The notes: generated from the sequence alone by a model not told the origin. Shown: positions 8,508-21,146, counted from the first letter of the stretch. The stretch: 64,000 nt of DNA from Panicum virgatum (GCF_016808335.1 NC_053146.1:11787015-11851014); one strand, 5' to 3'. Program-made: numbers and translations.

Positions 8508-10490
8508 TGAGGGACCGAAACTGACGACCAGAGGGGGGAGGGGGGTGAATGGGAACTGATCAAAATTTATCGCAACCTGAAGCTCGGCTTAAGATCCCAA
8601 GTGCGCACCCAACCCCCACTTCTAGAGTGTGCAAGTGTAGCTATAACTGAGCTAGACACCAAGCAAAAACTCTAGAAACAAGCTGCGAAAAGATCAGATA
8701 AAGAGCGAAGAATAAGCACCAAAACCAGCACGGTATACTAACACCGGTTAAACCGACGTGTGAAGAATTACTCCACCGGTTCATCCGACGTCACAGAGCC
8801 GGCAGCAGAGAAGAAACACTCACCGGTTAAACCGATGCTATGGTTCAAACAGCGTCGGTTCAACCGACGATAGCACACTGGATAAACCGACAAAATCCAA
8901 AATGAACACCGGTGCAGTTGTCCAGAGAGACCTCAAAATGGACTAATGAGCACCGGTTTATCCGACGATTTCAACTCCAATGCGCCGGTGCAGTTGTCCA
9001 AAGGAGAGCAAAAAGAATCCAACAATGCACCGAATGAACCGACGCTATGAATTTTCTATACGCCGATCAAACGAGTCAAACAGCACGTTGGGAAAGCTAG
9101 TGAGGCTTCACTGGTTGAACCGATGCCTGTGCATAGCTAAAGCACCGGTGCAACTGACGAACAGCAGAAAACCCTAATGAATGAATAAACCACTCACCAG
9201 TTGAATCGACGCCTATGAGTACAAGCGTCGGTTTAACTGGTGCTCGGAAGAACTCTGTCAAGAAACGTTTTTCAGCCCGCGTTCTTCCAAGAACTCGATG
9301 ATCAAGTGGCCAAATCAAGTCCAAATCTCAACAAATTTTGCAGGCATGATCACAAGGAACTTGTGAACACGTCCACGGATGGAATCGACGAATTACTCCA
9401 TGGTTTGGGAGAAATCGACGAAATCCTAAGCAAGATTGGGGTTTTCTCAAGAACTCCAAAACTTCAATTCGAAGGAGCTCGTGAATCCGAGGGTTTTAGG
9501 GCTAGGCAAGATGGATTAGGAACACCCCAAGGAGTCACAAAATCGTCAAGAAACAACCCGTCATCTTGAGTTCGAGAATCGGCAAAGGAAAATCGAATTT
9601 CAATTAAAACAAAGCACAAATCGTATGAGATTGAATTGAATTCAAAACCCCGAAGGGCACGAGGAGGATTGGGCCTCCTTTCCCGATCAATCTCAGTACA
9701 AAAACCTCAAGAATCCATACCACTAATCCCTAGTTCTAAAGAGGAGAGGGAGAGAAAGAGAGGGCGCCTGGGAGAAAGAGTGCCGCCATGTGTGTTTCCA
9801 AGCGCCGGGAAAGAAGGAGAGAAGGTGAGAGGTATTTAAGGTGCCCACGCAAGGGTCCAAAATACCCTCGACTCAAACTAGACACTAAAACGCCCGTAGG
9901 GGCAAAACCGGAAATATGTACACGATCTCATCCGACGGCGGAGTTTCTTTCTTCGACTCGAAGCCATTTCCGCGATGCTGCCATGTCGGTGAAGATCCGG
10001 TTCGCGGTTTTTGGGAGGTCCGCGAAACCCGGGTAGGTGGCCGGTTTTGAGAAAACCGCAAAAACTCCACGCGCAGGAAGATTCCTGCCTCCACGCCGTG
10101 GCCCTAGACGCCGTTCCCGCCTCGGCCTTCTGACGGCCCTAGACGCCGTCCGACGCCCGTCACCTCCTCGCCCGCAGCGAGGCCATAGACGCCGTCGACG
10201 CCCGTCGCCTCCGTCAGTCCCGAGACCGACGCCCGTGCCTCCACGACTTGGCGTCTTCAACCGCCGTCCACCTCCTTGGTTTTGTGGCGCAAACCAAGAA
10301 ACCCGCCTTCCGTCGCCGCTTGCACCCTCGATCCAGGAGTGGACGCCACAGCTACCGCCCGGCCTGAGATCCTCTACGGCAACTCTCCGTCGACGCTCGA
10401 CGCCCGTGTACCTGCAACCAAAGACCAAGCACACGATCACAACGCACGGTTGACAATTCACTCATCACAAGCAGGATAGAGTACTCAACA
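8508..10490 (-). repeat. 3' LTR of the SIRE-like element (complete, 1983 bp)
   Basis: On the plus strand it starts tgagggaccgaaact and ends gtactcaaca, so it has the TG...CA ends of an LTR. It matches the right LTR from 17946 with scattered differences. Region 8735-9240 holds a dense run of degenerate caccggttaaaccgacg-type motifs in both orientations, at least a dozen by eye. The GC-rich stretch 10050-10400 gives overlapping Arg/Pro-rich open frames that are not genes. Confidence 0.9.
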
Positions 10491-10508
10491 TTCCTCAATC
10501 TCCCCCTT
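10491..10508 (-). other. Polypurine tract of the SIRE-like element
   Basis: Immediately inside the 3' LTR the minus strand reads aagggggagattgaggaa, the expected plus-strand primer for copia elements of this lineage. It abuts the LTR end without a gap. Confidence 0.8.
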
Positions 10509-11861
10509 GATGAGTGCATTGTCAACACACCACAAACAAACCAAGATTGAAACAAAAACATTAAAGAATAAAGAAGCAAGAACAAGTCACTTGATCAAGC
10601 AGAGATCGATCCCCTCAGATAAGGGCAACGGCTCAATGCAATCGATCAAACACAAGCATGACTCCTCAAAGACAGAGGCAGGGCTCGACATAGTCATGCT
10701 AGAAGCGGAGGGAAACAAGGAAACCAGGAGCCAAAACAAAGCAGAAACTCCCCCTGAAATGCATTTCCCCCTTACCAGTGCAACTCTCACCACATGTATG
10801 CACTCTCAAAGCCCTGCGCACAACAAGTTTTTGGTTCTCTCAAAAATCAAACAAATTCCCTCTTGTTTGATCACTAACTTCTCTCCCTTGTTGGCACATG
10901 CACACATCAAGGCTTAGACCTAAAGCTCCCCCTGAAACTGAGACTCCCCATGAACATATGCTATATAATGAATGCAATGCAGGAGGTGTAAGTGAAAACA
11001 TTCAGGGATACAAGGATATGAGCAACAACTAGTCACAAGCGCGTGTGTATCCATAAACAAGACCTGCATCTAGCTCAACAGGGTATATCAAATCAGTCTA
11101 GAGCTAGGCAAGTTCCAGTTTAGGAGAAATAAAAAGCATCACCCTTGATCTAGCACTAGCAAATAGGGAATGAAAAACAGTGCTAATCAAACTCATACAG
11201 GTGAGCCAAAAACACCCCGAGCATGTTGTAAACATTGATTTTGCAATCTCATTATATCAAGCAATTTAATGCCAGGGGTTTAAAGCTTGTCATGCTTTAC
11301 TTAGCAACGAGGCTAAGCCTATGCCAAAGGCAATCAAAAGCTTAAAGCACTCATTTTAGTCATGCACAACCTTGCCCGGGTTCTCACAAGTGCAAGGTGA
11401 GCCATCCTGAAAGCTCGATCAGTGCGACAAGCAATCCCACCTGGATCATTCCATTCCAATTCAAGCACAATTCAAGCAATTTCATCAATTTTAGATCATG
11501 TCAAGTATGAATTGCTTAACGAAAGGCTACACTAGCATGAATGAGATAGCAAAGCATATCCACACGCCCTAACATGCTAGTAGCCAAGACAGGGTGACCA
11601 TGTTTTCAAATTTTCAAATCAAAATAGCTTAACTCAGATGATGTCATATACATAGTAGAGCAAGCTATACATGATCATATTTATAAACTCACACTAGCAA
11701 GCACTAGGAGATCATAGCAATATATACAAGAATGCTAGTGCAAGTGAAGCAATGCAAAATGCATAAATGTACAATGCATATACACAATGCAACTACCAAA
11801 CCTAGAAAACGAAGAGAAAAACAAACAAGACCTACAAAGCTAACCAAAGAAAAGTCAGCAG
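10509..11861. other. Non-coding spacer between pol and the 3' LTR
   Basis: About 1.35 kb with no credible reading frame on the element's coding strand; the longest open frames are unrelated short peptides. Some SIRE-type elements carry an envelope-like frame here, and none is visible. The sequence is moderately AT-rich with scattered caagca/gcaatt words and no clear repeat. Confidence 0.6.
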
Positions 11862-14800
11862 TCAAAAAGGGTAACAAACCCCAAGCTCCCCTCGCAAGTG
11901 AGCAAAGGTGTCCTGCTCAAGAGGTTTGGTTAGGATATCTGCGGTTTGTCTCTCTGAAGGGACATGGATCATGTCTATGTGACCTCTCTCATGGTTATCT
12001 CGCAGGAAGTGAAACCGGATATCTATGTGTTTGGTTCTGGAGTGTAGGACAGGGTTCTTTGCAATGCTAATAGCAGACATGTTGTCTATAAAAATGAGAA
12101 CCCTATCAAAACTTAGTCCATAAGCCTACAAGGTTTGTTTCATCCAAAGTATCTGGGAGCAACAGCTAGCAGCGGCAGCATACTCAGCTTCTGTGGAAGA
12201 AAGCGCTACGCTAGCCTGCTTGCGAGAGGACCAAGGCACCAAAGATGTACCAAGAAATTGACAAGTGCCGGATGTCGACTTGCGATCCAACCGACACCCA
12301 CCGAAATCGGTATCAGAAAAGCCCACCAAAACTAGAGAAGAATCCGTAGAGTACCAAAGACCAAATTCAGGGGTGAATTTCAGATACCTGAAGATGTGTT
12401 TCACCACCTGCCTGTGGGAGGTGCGCGGCGAAGCCTGGTACCGCGCACAAAGGCCGACGCCGAACTGAATGTCCGGCCGCGTCACCGTCAGGTATAGGAG
12501 AGAGCCGATCATGCTCATGTACTCCTTCTGGTCCACCGCCTCGCTGTCCAAGTCCTCATCAAGCGCCGTCGATGTGCTGATCGGAGTCGGCTGAGGAGAC
12601 AAGTCACTCATGTCGAACTTCCGCAGCAAGTCCTTGGTGTACTTCGCTTGATGGACGAACGTGCCCTGAGGAGTTTGCTTGATCTGTAGCCCGAGGAAGA
12701 ACTGCAGCTCACCCATCATGCTCATCTCGAACTCCCTGGACATCTGCTCAGAAAACTTAGAGACAAGAGCGTGAGAAGAGCCACCAAAGATAATATCATC
12801 CATGTATATCTGAACTAATAGAAAATCAGTGCCAGACCGCATGAGGAACAAAGTTTTATCCACACAACCTATTTTAAAACTCTGAGCCAGCAAAAATGTT
12901 TTCAGTCTATCATATCAAGCTCTAGGTGCCTGTTTCAAACCGTAAAGAGCTTTCTGAAGTTTATAAACGCGGTTTGGAAACTTGGGATTTTCGAAACCAG
13001 GGGGTTGTTTCACATAAACCTCTTCTTCGACAAAGCCATTCAAGAAGGCAGATTTAACGTCCATTTGGAAAACTTTAAAACCCTTAGAAGCAGCAAATGT
13101 AAGAAAAATCCGAATCGCTTCCAAACGAGCAACAGGGGCAAAAGTTTCCTCAAAATCAATCCCTTCTTTTTGGCAAAACCCCTGGGCAACAAGACGAGCC
13201 TTGTTTCGAACAACCAACACATCCTCACCTTGCTTGTTTTTGAAAACCCACTTCGTTCCGATGGGATTACAAGCAGGTGGAGGCTCGACTAAAACCCAAA
13301 CTTGGTTTCTTTCAAAATTTTCGAGTTCCTCATGCATGGCATTGACCCAATTAGAATTAGAAAGAGCGTGTCCAATATCTTTGGGCTCAAAAGAGGCAAC
13401 AAATGCTGAATGAGCAAAGCCAGCGATACTTGTTATCGTGGACCGTGTGACTCGCTCATTGAGATCACCTAGCATCTGTTGAGGTGGATGACGACGCTGA
13501 ATGTGCCACGGTGCTTCCCTTGTCGACGTCACCTCCTCCTCAACCAAAGCTGGTGCCTCCTCAGGTACAGCTGGTGAAAGCTGAGTCACCTGCTCGACTG
13601 GCCCCCGGGAAGTAGACGTAGTAGGATCGGGGCCGTCATCATCGTCCGAGCTCGTGGCGGAGGCGACTGGGTCCACAGCACACGTGGTAGCCTCAGCATC
13701 ACCCTCCACAGCTTCTTCCTCCTCATCTTCAAAGATAGAGGTGCCGAGCTCATCTTCTCCTGCAACTTCAAAGACAGAAGGATTACACGGTGCAGTCTCG
13801 TCGAAAGTGACTTCACAAGTCTCTCTGACGATGTTAGAATCAATAAGCAACACACGGTATGCTCTATAATGAGATGCATAACCGAGAAAAATGCCGTCAG
13901 TCGAGCGAGACTCAAACTTATCAAGATTTCCATCTTTCAGCACAAAACACCGGCAACCGAAAACTCTGAGATGGTCAACACGGGGCTGGCGTCCAAAACA
14001 CAACTCATAAGAAGTCTTGTGCATGAAACCACGCAAGAAAATGCGGTTGGACACATAACAAGCGGTATTGACCGCCTCAGCCCAGTACTTTCGAGGAGTC
14101 CTATGCTCGTCGAGCATCGTCCTCGCCATCTCAACCAGCGTCCGATTCTTCCGTTCTACAACTCCATTTTGCTGTGGAGTGTAGGGGGAAGAATACTGGT
14201 GTTCGAGCCCTTGATCACTGCAAAAGGTGTCAAAACGAGAATTTTTGAATTCTGTGCCATTATCACTGTGAATCGCTCGCATGGCCTGGGGTAGCTCGTT
14301 TTTCAACCTCAAGATCAAGTCTCGAACAAACTCGAAAGTCTCATCCTTGGTTCTCATGAAAAAGGCCCAAGCATAGTGAGAAAAGTCGTCCACGATCATA
14401 AGAACGTACCACTTCCTACCAACTGACATCACCCGAGAAGGACCTACTGTGTCCATGTGTAGCAACTCTCCAGGGTGAGCGGTCATCACCTGATTAACAG
14501 GCGGATGAGAAGTGGCAATCATCTTCCCGTGGCAACACGGATGGCAAACGAGGTCCTTTTCAAACTTCAATTTGGGCAATCCTCGGATTAGGCCAAGTGA
14601 GCTAAGTCTCGACAACAAATCGAAGCTCAAATGTCCAAGTCTTTCTATGCCACTTCCACAGATCGGAAGAAGGACCAGCCAACAAGCAACAAGAAGGGCC
14701 AAGAGAAGTTCCAGAGAAGTCAGCCAAGAAAACCCGATCGCGAGGTAAAATCCGGCAAACCAAATCTCCTCTGGAATCCAAAACACGAGAACAACCCTCC

Positions 14801-15137
14801 TTGAAGCGAACTTCAAACCCCTCATCAAAAGTTGCGAAACAGAGAGCAAATTGAACCCAAGGTTCGAAACCAAAGCAACTTCTCTTAGGGTAAAGCGATC
14901 AGAAACTCGAACAGCGCCTAAACCACGTACCTTTCCCTTACCATTGTCCCCGAACACAATGTATTCTTTTGAGCGCATCGGGGTGAGGCTGGAGAACCAT
15001 TTATCATTCCCGATCATATGGCGCGAACAACCGGAGTCCATGATCCACCTGTTCTCCAAGCCTCCAACCTGCACATCAGTAGTGAGACATAGGGTGAGCA
15101 AATGTCTCAACACTGGGGTTAGCAAAGTGTGAAGCAA
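11862..15137 (-). pseudogene. Copia pol polyprotein (SIRE-like), interrupted by stops
   Basis: This is one frame of about 1090 codons. The protease motif is [11 protein letters not shown] near 15040. The integrase follows, with a weak gag-pre-integrase zone and the core acidic residues in [18 protein letters not shown] and the Glu of VVERKNR. The reverse transcriptase covers KWVFKNK to [11 protein letters not shown], then YMDDIIFGG. RNase H has DTDFGGC and EAEYAAAA, ending after TKHIDIRFHF and ADILTKPL. Catalytic residues look present, but in-frame stops break it at 12915-12917 (after APRA, where copia proteins have Trp) and at 12126-12128 (after WMKQTL). A frame change separates it from the gag extension near 15080. 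The family call is secure. Confidence 0.92.
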
Positions 15138-16695
15138 ACCAGTGTCGAGCCATTTGCTCTATAGAGGGGTTAGCAAAAACAGGCAAAGTGTATCCCTTGT
15201 CCCGTCTACCGCGAGGCTGACGACCACCACCGCGAGGAAAGCGTGGTGCATCGTAACCTCCTCCAAAGCCTCGGTCCCGTGGTCCATAGCCGTACTGAGG
15301 ACGACCAGGAGCATGACCGGCAAAACGACCACCCGCTGGAGCACGGTAAACACCACCGTCTCCCTGTCCTCCACCTACACGGCGCGCCCTAGCATCTTGC
15401 CTACCACTACACCGAGGAGGACAATGCACCCGAGCAGAGTACATGTCCGAGTTGCGTCTCTCCTGCTCACGCCTCACAGCCCGCTTCCTCCTGAAGCAAA
15501 ACTCCTCCAGGTGACCCTCTCTGTCACAGTAATCGCAGTGGTACCTCACCTCTCTCATGGGAGGTGGAGGCCTAGCCTGCGGACGGGGATGAGCAGCCCC
15601 CTTCTTCTGGGTAACCTGGGCTGTGGCAGCAGGGAGCGTATCGAGGGGATTCCTCAGCTCATTGGGCTTTGGAACCCAAACCTGCTTCTGTGGAGGTGCT
15701 TTTAATGGTTCCTTAAGCACACCATCCACGGGGTCAACAAGTGAAGGATGTGTGCTCGTGTTAGCAGTGTTCAGAGCACTTGGAGCTCCAGCAGCCTTGC
15801 CAATCTTACCATACAACTTGTCAAAGTCTGAGTTCGTGTATGTGTAACCGACCCCAAATCCATCACCACGCTTGAACTGCTTGATCATCATGCCCAACTG
15901 CGGCTCACTAGCAGAAACCCAACTAAGAATCGCTCTAAGATAGGTATTCTCATTCTCCAAGTTGGCTTTTTCTACCGCAAGATTATCCAAATCAGAGATC
16001 AAACCAGGGCAAACATGACAATCAATAGGTGGGCTAGACTCCCCGACCTTAGTCTTCCCCAAAGACTTAATCAAGGTGTTCTTCTCATCTAGCTCCGACC
16101 TAAGCGTGGGACAAAGCTTACAGGCACCAAGCAGAACAGGCCTAGATCTAAGGTCCTCTAGTTCACAAACAAAAGTGGCAAACTTAGACTGCAAAGAAGC
16201 TAGATTAGACTTAAAGATAGGACACTCATCGCATTCAAGCACATCACTAACAATGGGAGCGTCCTTAACCAGTTCAAGCTCATGCTTGGCATTGGCTAGC
16301 TCGTGAGCCACGTCACAAAGCGAGGTCTTGGCAGCATCCAAGTTCGCGATGTTCTCATCATGCTTGGCATGGAGAGCAACACGATCATTCTTGTGAGATA
16401 TGCAACCAGCGCACTCATCCTCATTAGATTTCTCCCTAGCACAAGCCAGCTCAGCCCTAAGCTTTCTACGCTCTCTAGCTGCTTCCTTAAGCAGCCTCTT
16501 CTGGTTGTCGAGAGCGGCGTACAACTCCCTAACCTCAGTATCAAGGAGGTCGATGGTGGAGTTTACCTCTGAATCACTCTCGAATCCAGGAGAAGAGTCG
16601 ACGTGTGTCGGTGTAGCATGTTCACCCGAAGACGCACGAGCACCATTTGTTTCACCTGCCATGGTGCAGAGGCCCTTGCGCTGACCGGCCGCCAA
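15076..16695 (-). pseudogene. Gag extension with coiled coil and a second zinc knuckle
   Basis: An open frame of 539 residues. Residues of about 45-280 are Glu/Lys/Leu/Ala-rich, with heptad-like spacing suited to a long coiled coil, and contain paired CxxC motifs (ECDECP, LCPTL, CHVCP). A CCHC-like knuckle, CDYCDREGHLEEFC, follows about 380 residues in, and then a Gly/Arg-rich tail. Large gag proteins with coiled-coil regions occur in SIRE/Maximus elements; I infer a particle-assembly and nucleic-acid-binding role. It runs into the pol region with a change of frame near 15080, probably a one-base indel. The upstream gag frame (with its own knuckle at 17012-17053) joins by another frame change near 16690. 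Confidence 0.75.
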
Positions 16696-17890
16696 GCAAA
16701 GCTGATGAAGCCGGTGGCATCCTTGTCCCGCTTCTTCTTCTTCTTCTTGTCGTCGTCGTCAGAGGTCGGTGAAGAAGAGCGGTCGGTGTCGGAGCTCTTG
16801 TCGAGGTCACTGAGCTGCGCCAGGAAGGCCTTCTCCCGCTTCTTGGCCTTGTACTGGAAACGCTTCTTGAGTGACTCCTTGTCGAAGCGTCCTCCCCGAT
16901 CACGACTGCGGTGCTTGTGGCGCCGACGCTCCTTGTTGGAGCCTCCCTTGCCGCGGTCGCGGTGGCGGTAGTAGTCGGGGTTGTTGTTCTGGCCACCGCC
17001 GGACTTCTTGGGGCACTCGGCGATGGAGTGGTTCGGATCACCGCAGTGGTAGCACCCTGGGTTCTTCCGCCTCTGCCGGTTGTGGTAGACATGCTAGAAC
17101 TTGCTGATGAGAAGGCACAAGTCGTTGTCGCCCAGCGTCTCTAGTTGCTCATCTGTAACAGAGGGCAGAGAGGCAAGAGAAAAGCCAAGAGCAGAGTTAG
17201 CGTTAGAGCTCGATCCACCTGGGCCAGTCACAAGAGCGATGCTCTTGGAAGGAGGGGCACCATTGAGCTTGGCTCGTGTCTGGTTATCCACCTCCGTGGC
17301 CTTGAGCTTGCTGAAAAGCTCATTCACGGTCAGAGTCTCATAGCCTGCAGACTCGATGATCCTGTTCACCTTGAGATCCCACACAGAGCGGTCAAGTGCG
17401 TAGAGCAACTTGAGGGCCTTCTCATGCTCTGTGTACTCAAGGGCATCAGCAGGTCTGTTCGCATTGACTTTGTTCACAATCGATTGAAACCGACTGAACA
17501 TGTCGCTAATGCTCTCACCCGGCCCTTGTGTGAAATTCTCATATTCACGCCGGTGAGTCTCGAACAGTCTGGCCTTGACCTGAGGTGTGCCCTCGTGGTA
17601 GTTCTCAAAACACGTCCAAACCTTGTGGGCTTCCTGAAAACCCTGGATGCGTGAGAACTCCGCACGAGAAACGCTAGCCAACAAGGCATTGGCAGCCTTG
17701 GCGTTAGCCTCGTGCTCGAACACCTAAAGAGGTGGGGTCCGAATGGCAAGCACCTCGTAATCCTAGTTCTTGGTGATCTCCCAAACCTCGGCTCCCATGC
17801 TTTGCAGGAAGGCTCGCATACGCACCTTCCAATAAGCATAGTCCTACCGGCAAACACAGGGATCTTACCAAGACTCGCCATGGTCGCCAA
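16690..17890 (-). pseudogene. Copia gag, N-terminal part, broken
   Basis: The frame starts with an ATG at 17890 or 17881. The core (17723-17094) is a UBN2/Retrotran_gag-type domain with the expected features: FQEAHKVWTCFENYHEG, KARLFETHRREYENF, then YALDRSVWDLKVN. A CCHC knuckle, CYHCGDPNHSIAEC, lies at 17012-17053, followed by a basic region and a Lys run. Defects are a frameshift near 17846, stops near 17790 and just before 17723, and a TAG at 17096-17094 between the gag core and the knuckle. The product would have been the capsid/nucleocapsid precursor. Confidence 0.85.
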
Positions 17891-17931
17891 ATGGTTTTCG
17901 AACCGGTCAAGATACTGAAAACCTTAACCAA

Positions 17932-17943
17932 GCTCTAATACCA
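17932..17943 (-). other. Primer-binding site, initiator tRNA-Met type
   Basis: On the minus strand TGGTATTAGAGC lies 2 nt inside the 5' LTR. It differs by one base from the TGGTATCAGAGC primer site usual in plant copia elements, and it fixes the element's orientation. Confidence 0.85.
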
Positions 17944-17945
17944 AT

Positions 17946-20900
17946 TGAGGGACCAAAACTGGCGACCAAAGGGGGGGTGAATGGGAGCTGATCAAAATTT
18001 ATCGCAACCTGAAGCTCGGCTTAAGATCCCAAGTGCGCACCCAACCCCACTTCTAGAATGTGCAAGTGTAGCTATAACTGAGCTAGACAAGCAAAAACTC
18101 TAGAAACAAGCTGCGAAAAGATCGGATAAAGAGCGAAGAATAAGAACCAAAACCAGCACGGTATACTAACACTGGTTAAACCGACGTGTGAAGAATTACT
18201 CCACCGGTTCAACCGACGTCACAGAGCCGGCAGCAGAGAAGAAACACTCACCGGTTAAACCGACGCTATGGTTCAAACAGCGTCGGTTCAACCGACGATA
18301 GCACACCGGATAAACCGACAAAATCCAAAATGAACACTGGTACAGTTGTCCAGAGAGACCTCAAAATGGACTAATGAGCACCGGTTTATCCGACGATTTC
18401 AACTCCAATGCGCCGGTGCAGTTGTCCACAGGAGAGCAAAAAGAATCCAACAATGCACCGGATGAACCGACGCTATGAATTTTCTATACGCCGGTCAAGC
18501 GAGTCAAACAGCACGTTGGGAAAGCTGGTGAGGCTTCACCGGTTGAACCGATGCCTGTGCATAGCTAAAGCACCGGTGCAACTGACGAACAGCAGAAAAC
18601 CCTAATGAATGAATAAACCACTCACCGGTTGAACCGACGCCTATGAGTACAAGCGTCGGTTTAACCGGTGCTCGGAAGAACTCTGTCCAGAAACGTTTTT
18701 CAGCCCACGTTCTTCCAAGAACTCGATGATCAAGTGGCCAAATCAAGTCGAAATCTCAACAAATTTTGCAGGCATGACCACAAGGAACTTGTGAACACGT
18801 CCACGGATGGAATCGACGAATTACTCCATGGTTTGGGAGATATCGACGAAATCCTAAGCAAGATTGGGGTTTTCTCAAGAACTCCAAAACTTCAATTCGA
18901 AGGAGCTCGTGAATCTGAGGGTTTTAAGGCTAGGCAAGATGGATTAGGAACACCCCAAGGAGTCACAAAATCGTCAAGAAACAACCCGTCATCTTGAATT
19001 CGAGAATCGACAAAGGAAAATCAAATTTCAATCAAAACAAAGCACAAATCGTATGAGATTGAATTGAATTCAAAACCCCGGAGGGCACAAGGAGGATTGG
19101 GCCTCCTTTCCCGATCAATCTCAGTACAAAAACCTCAAGAATCCATACCTCTAATCCCTAGTTCTAAAGAGGAGAGGGAGAGAAAGAGAGGACGCCTGGG
19201 AGAAAGAGTGCTGCCGTGTGTGTTTCCAAGCACCGGGAAAGAAGGAGAGAGGGTGAGGGGTATTTAAGGTGCCCACGCAGGGGTCCAAAATACCCTCGAC
19301 TCAAACTAGACACTAAAACGCCCGTAGGGGCAAAACCGGAAATATGTACATGATCTCATCCGACGGCGGAGTTTCTTTCTTCGACTCGAAGCCATTTCCG
19401 CGATGCCGCCATGTCGCTGAAGATCCGGTTCGCGGTTTTTGGGAGGTCCGCAAAACCCGGGTAGGTGGCCGGTTTTGAGAAAACCGCCAAAACTCCACGC
19501 GCGGGAAGATTCCCGTCTCCACGCCGTGGCCCTAGACGTCGTTCCTGCCTTGGCCTTCTGACGGCCCTAGACGCCGCTGTAAGGATCACCGGGGTGTCCG
19601 ACCCTAGAGGGGGAGGGGGTGAATAGGGTCGCTAATCGCCTTTTAACCTAGGACTCAAACTACTTGCATAAGATAAACCTAACACGTCCTATACATGCTA
19701 GTTATGACTAAAGTTTATCTATGCTACTCTCTACTTACCCCTAAAAGACTTGCAACCTAGCCAAACCTAATCAAACTAACTAGGAAAGTAAAGGTACGCA
19801 AGATAGAGTAAATGCGGAAACGTAAAGTGGTAAGTAAAGAGGTAAGTGCAAGAGGGATGCAAACTCCCGAGTAGACACGGTCATGTAACGTGGTTCGGCA
19901 CAAACGCCTACGTCCACGGGACACCGAGGCTCTTCCGATCACCGTCTTGCACTTCGCCACCAAGGCGATGCCGGCAAGCAAAGGCAAGTGCCCCTAAGAC
20001 ACCGAGTCTCGTGCACCGCCACCGTCTCTCTCGGTCACCCGGCCATAATCCACTACGGAGCTTCTCCACCAAGGAGGGGGCCTCCTCTTCCCCCGCACAA
20101 AGTGTCGTTGCCACTCCACACCAAGACGGAGGGTCACACGACGGATCACAAGTTGCTTGCCGCAGCAAGACTTCTCTCAAGGGAGCTCTTGCAAGAACTA
20201 ATCCCTATTACAAGCACTAAGCACTCTCACAAGTGTGCTTAAGCCTATATGATGTACAATGAAGCTCTATAGTGGTTGGAGATGTTCTTGGGTGTGTGTG
20301 GGATGTCCAGCAACTCCAGCAAACTTCAAATGGCCGGGGTGAGGCGTATATATAGGCCACCAAGTCTTGTAGCCGTTGCTCCAACGGTCAGCTGAAATTC
20401 TGCGTATCACCGGAAGAACCGATGCCTCTGGCAGGGGTAGCGTCGGTTCTTCCGGTCACTCATAAACTGAAGTAGCCGTTGAAGTCCTGACAGCTGATGT
20501 AGTGACCACCGGAAGAACCGATGCTTTGTTCCGATGCATCACCGGTTCATCCGGTGCTTAAGAATCTTCTCCTGATAGCTGACGTCATTACACCGATGGT
20601 ATGCACCGATGCATCACCGGTTCAACCGGTGCTGAAGAATCTTCTCCTGGGTCTTGACATCGTCTCTGGAACATAGGACGCCCAATGCACCGATGCTCCC
20701 TTTTTGACCCGTCGGTTCAACCGGTGCCTATAGGCTGACTTGGCTTCGATTCCCTTCTGCACCACACTTCATAGCGCCGGTTCTTCCGACAAGCGTCGGT
20801 TGCACCGATGCTTAGTCATCGGTTCTTCCGGTGCTCTTGATCCGAAGAGCTTTCAGGGCGCTGCCCTGAGACCCGCGAGGGGCGGCCCTTTGGGCCATGC

Positions 20901-21146
20901 TACGCCTATCTTCTCTTCCTCTTTGTCATCACTTGAACCTAAAAGCCTGAGAATGGTCATCTTAACAATCATATTAGTCCAAGTGTTGTGTTGTCATTTG
21001 ATCACCAAAATCACTTGAAATGGCATAAATGGTGCCATGTTCCTTACAGCCGCCCGACGCCCGTCACCTCCTCGCCTGCAGCGAGGCCCTAGACACCGTC
21101 GACGCCCGTCGCCTCCGTCAGTCCCGAGACCGACGCCCGTGCCTCC
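17946..21146 (-). repeat. 5' LTR of the SIRE-like element, split and truncated
   Basis: It begins tgagggaccaaaact and follows the left LTR closely to 19577. A 1471-bp solo LTR interrupts it (19578-21048), and matching resumes at 21049-21146, ending at gcccgtgcctcc. The counterpart in the left LTR continues for about 245 more bases to its TG/CA end, so the outer end of this LTR is deleted. The caccggtt-type motif run is present again (about 18170-18670). Confidence 0.88.
19578..21048 (-). mobile_element. Solo LTR 1 (1471 bp) nested in the copia LTR
   Basis: The plus-strand ends are tgtaaggatcacc and gttccttaca, TG...CA with a short inverted TGTAAGGA. It is flanked by perfect 5-bp duplications GCCGC at 19573-19577 and 21049-21053; the other LTR of the host element shows the unoccupied sequence. 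No internal retrotransposon sequence remains. Orientation is inferred as minus from the gggggtgaat block at the plus-strand start, which in the full copia element marks the 3' end of the LTR, and from a TATATATA at 20347-20354 that suits a minus-strand promoter. It is a diverged relative of the solo LTRs at 24680 and 39080. Region 20400-20840 is rich in accggttc/gaaccgatgc motifs. Confidence 0.93.

Larger units (their letters stand above)
8508..21146 (-). mobile_element. SIRE/Maximus-like Ty1/copia retrotransposon, decayed
   Basis: Two LTRs with matching sequence (8508-10490 and 17946-21146) flank gag and pol frames read on the minus strand. A primer site complementary to initiator tRNA-Met lies next to the right LTR and a purine tract next to the left LTR, which fixes the orientation. 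Order in the element is gag, a coiled-coil gag extension, protease, integrase, reverse transcriptase and RNase H, the copia order. LTRs near 2 kb, a large gag and a long spacer between pol and the 3' LTR suit the SIRE/Maximus lineage. Every coding region carries stops or frameshifts. The right LTR has lost its outer end, about 245 bp, so the target duplication cannot be read; on the left the element abuts caaat at 8503-8507. Confidence 0.92.
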
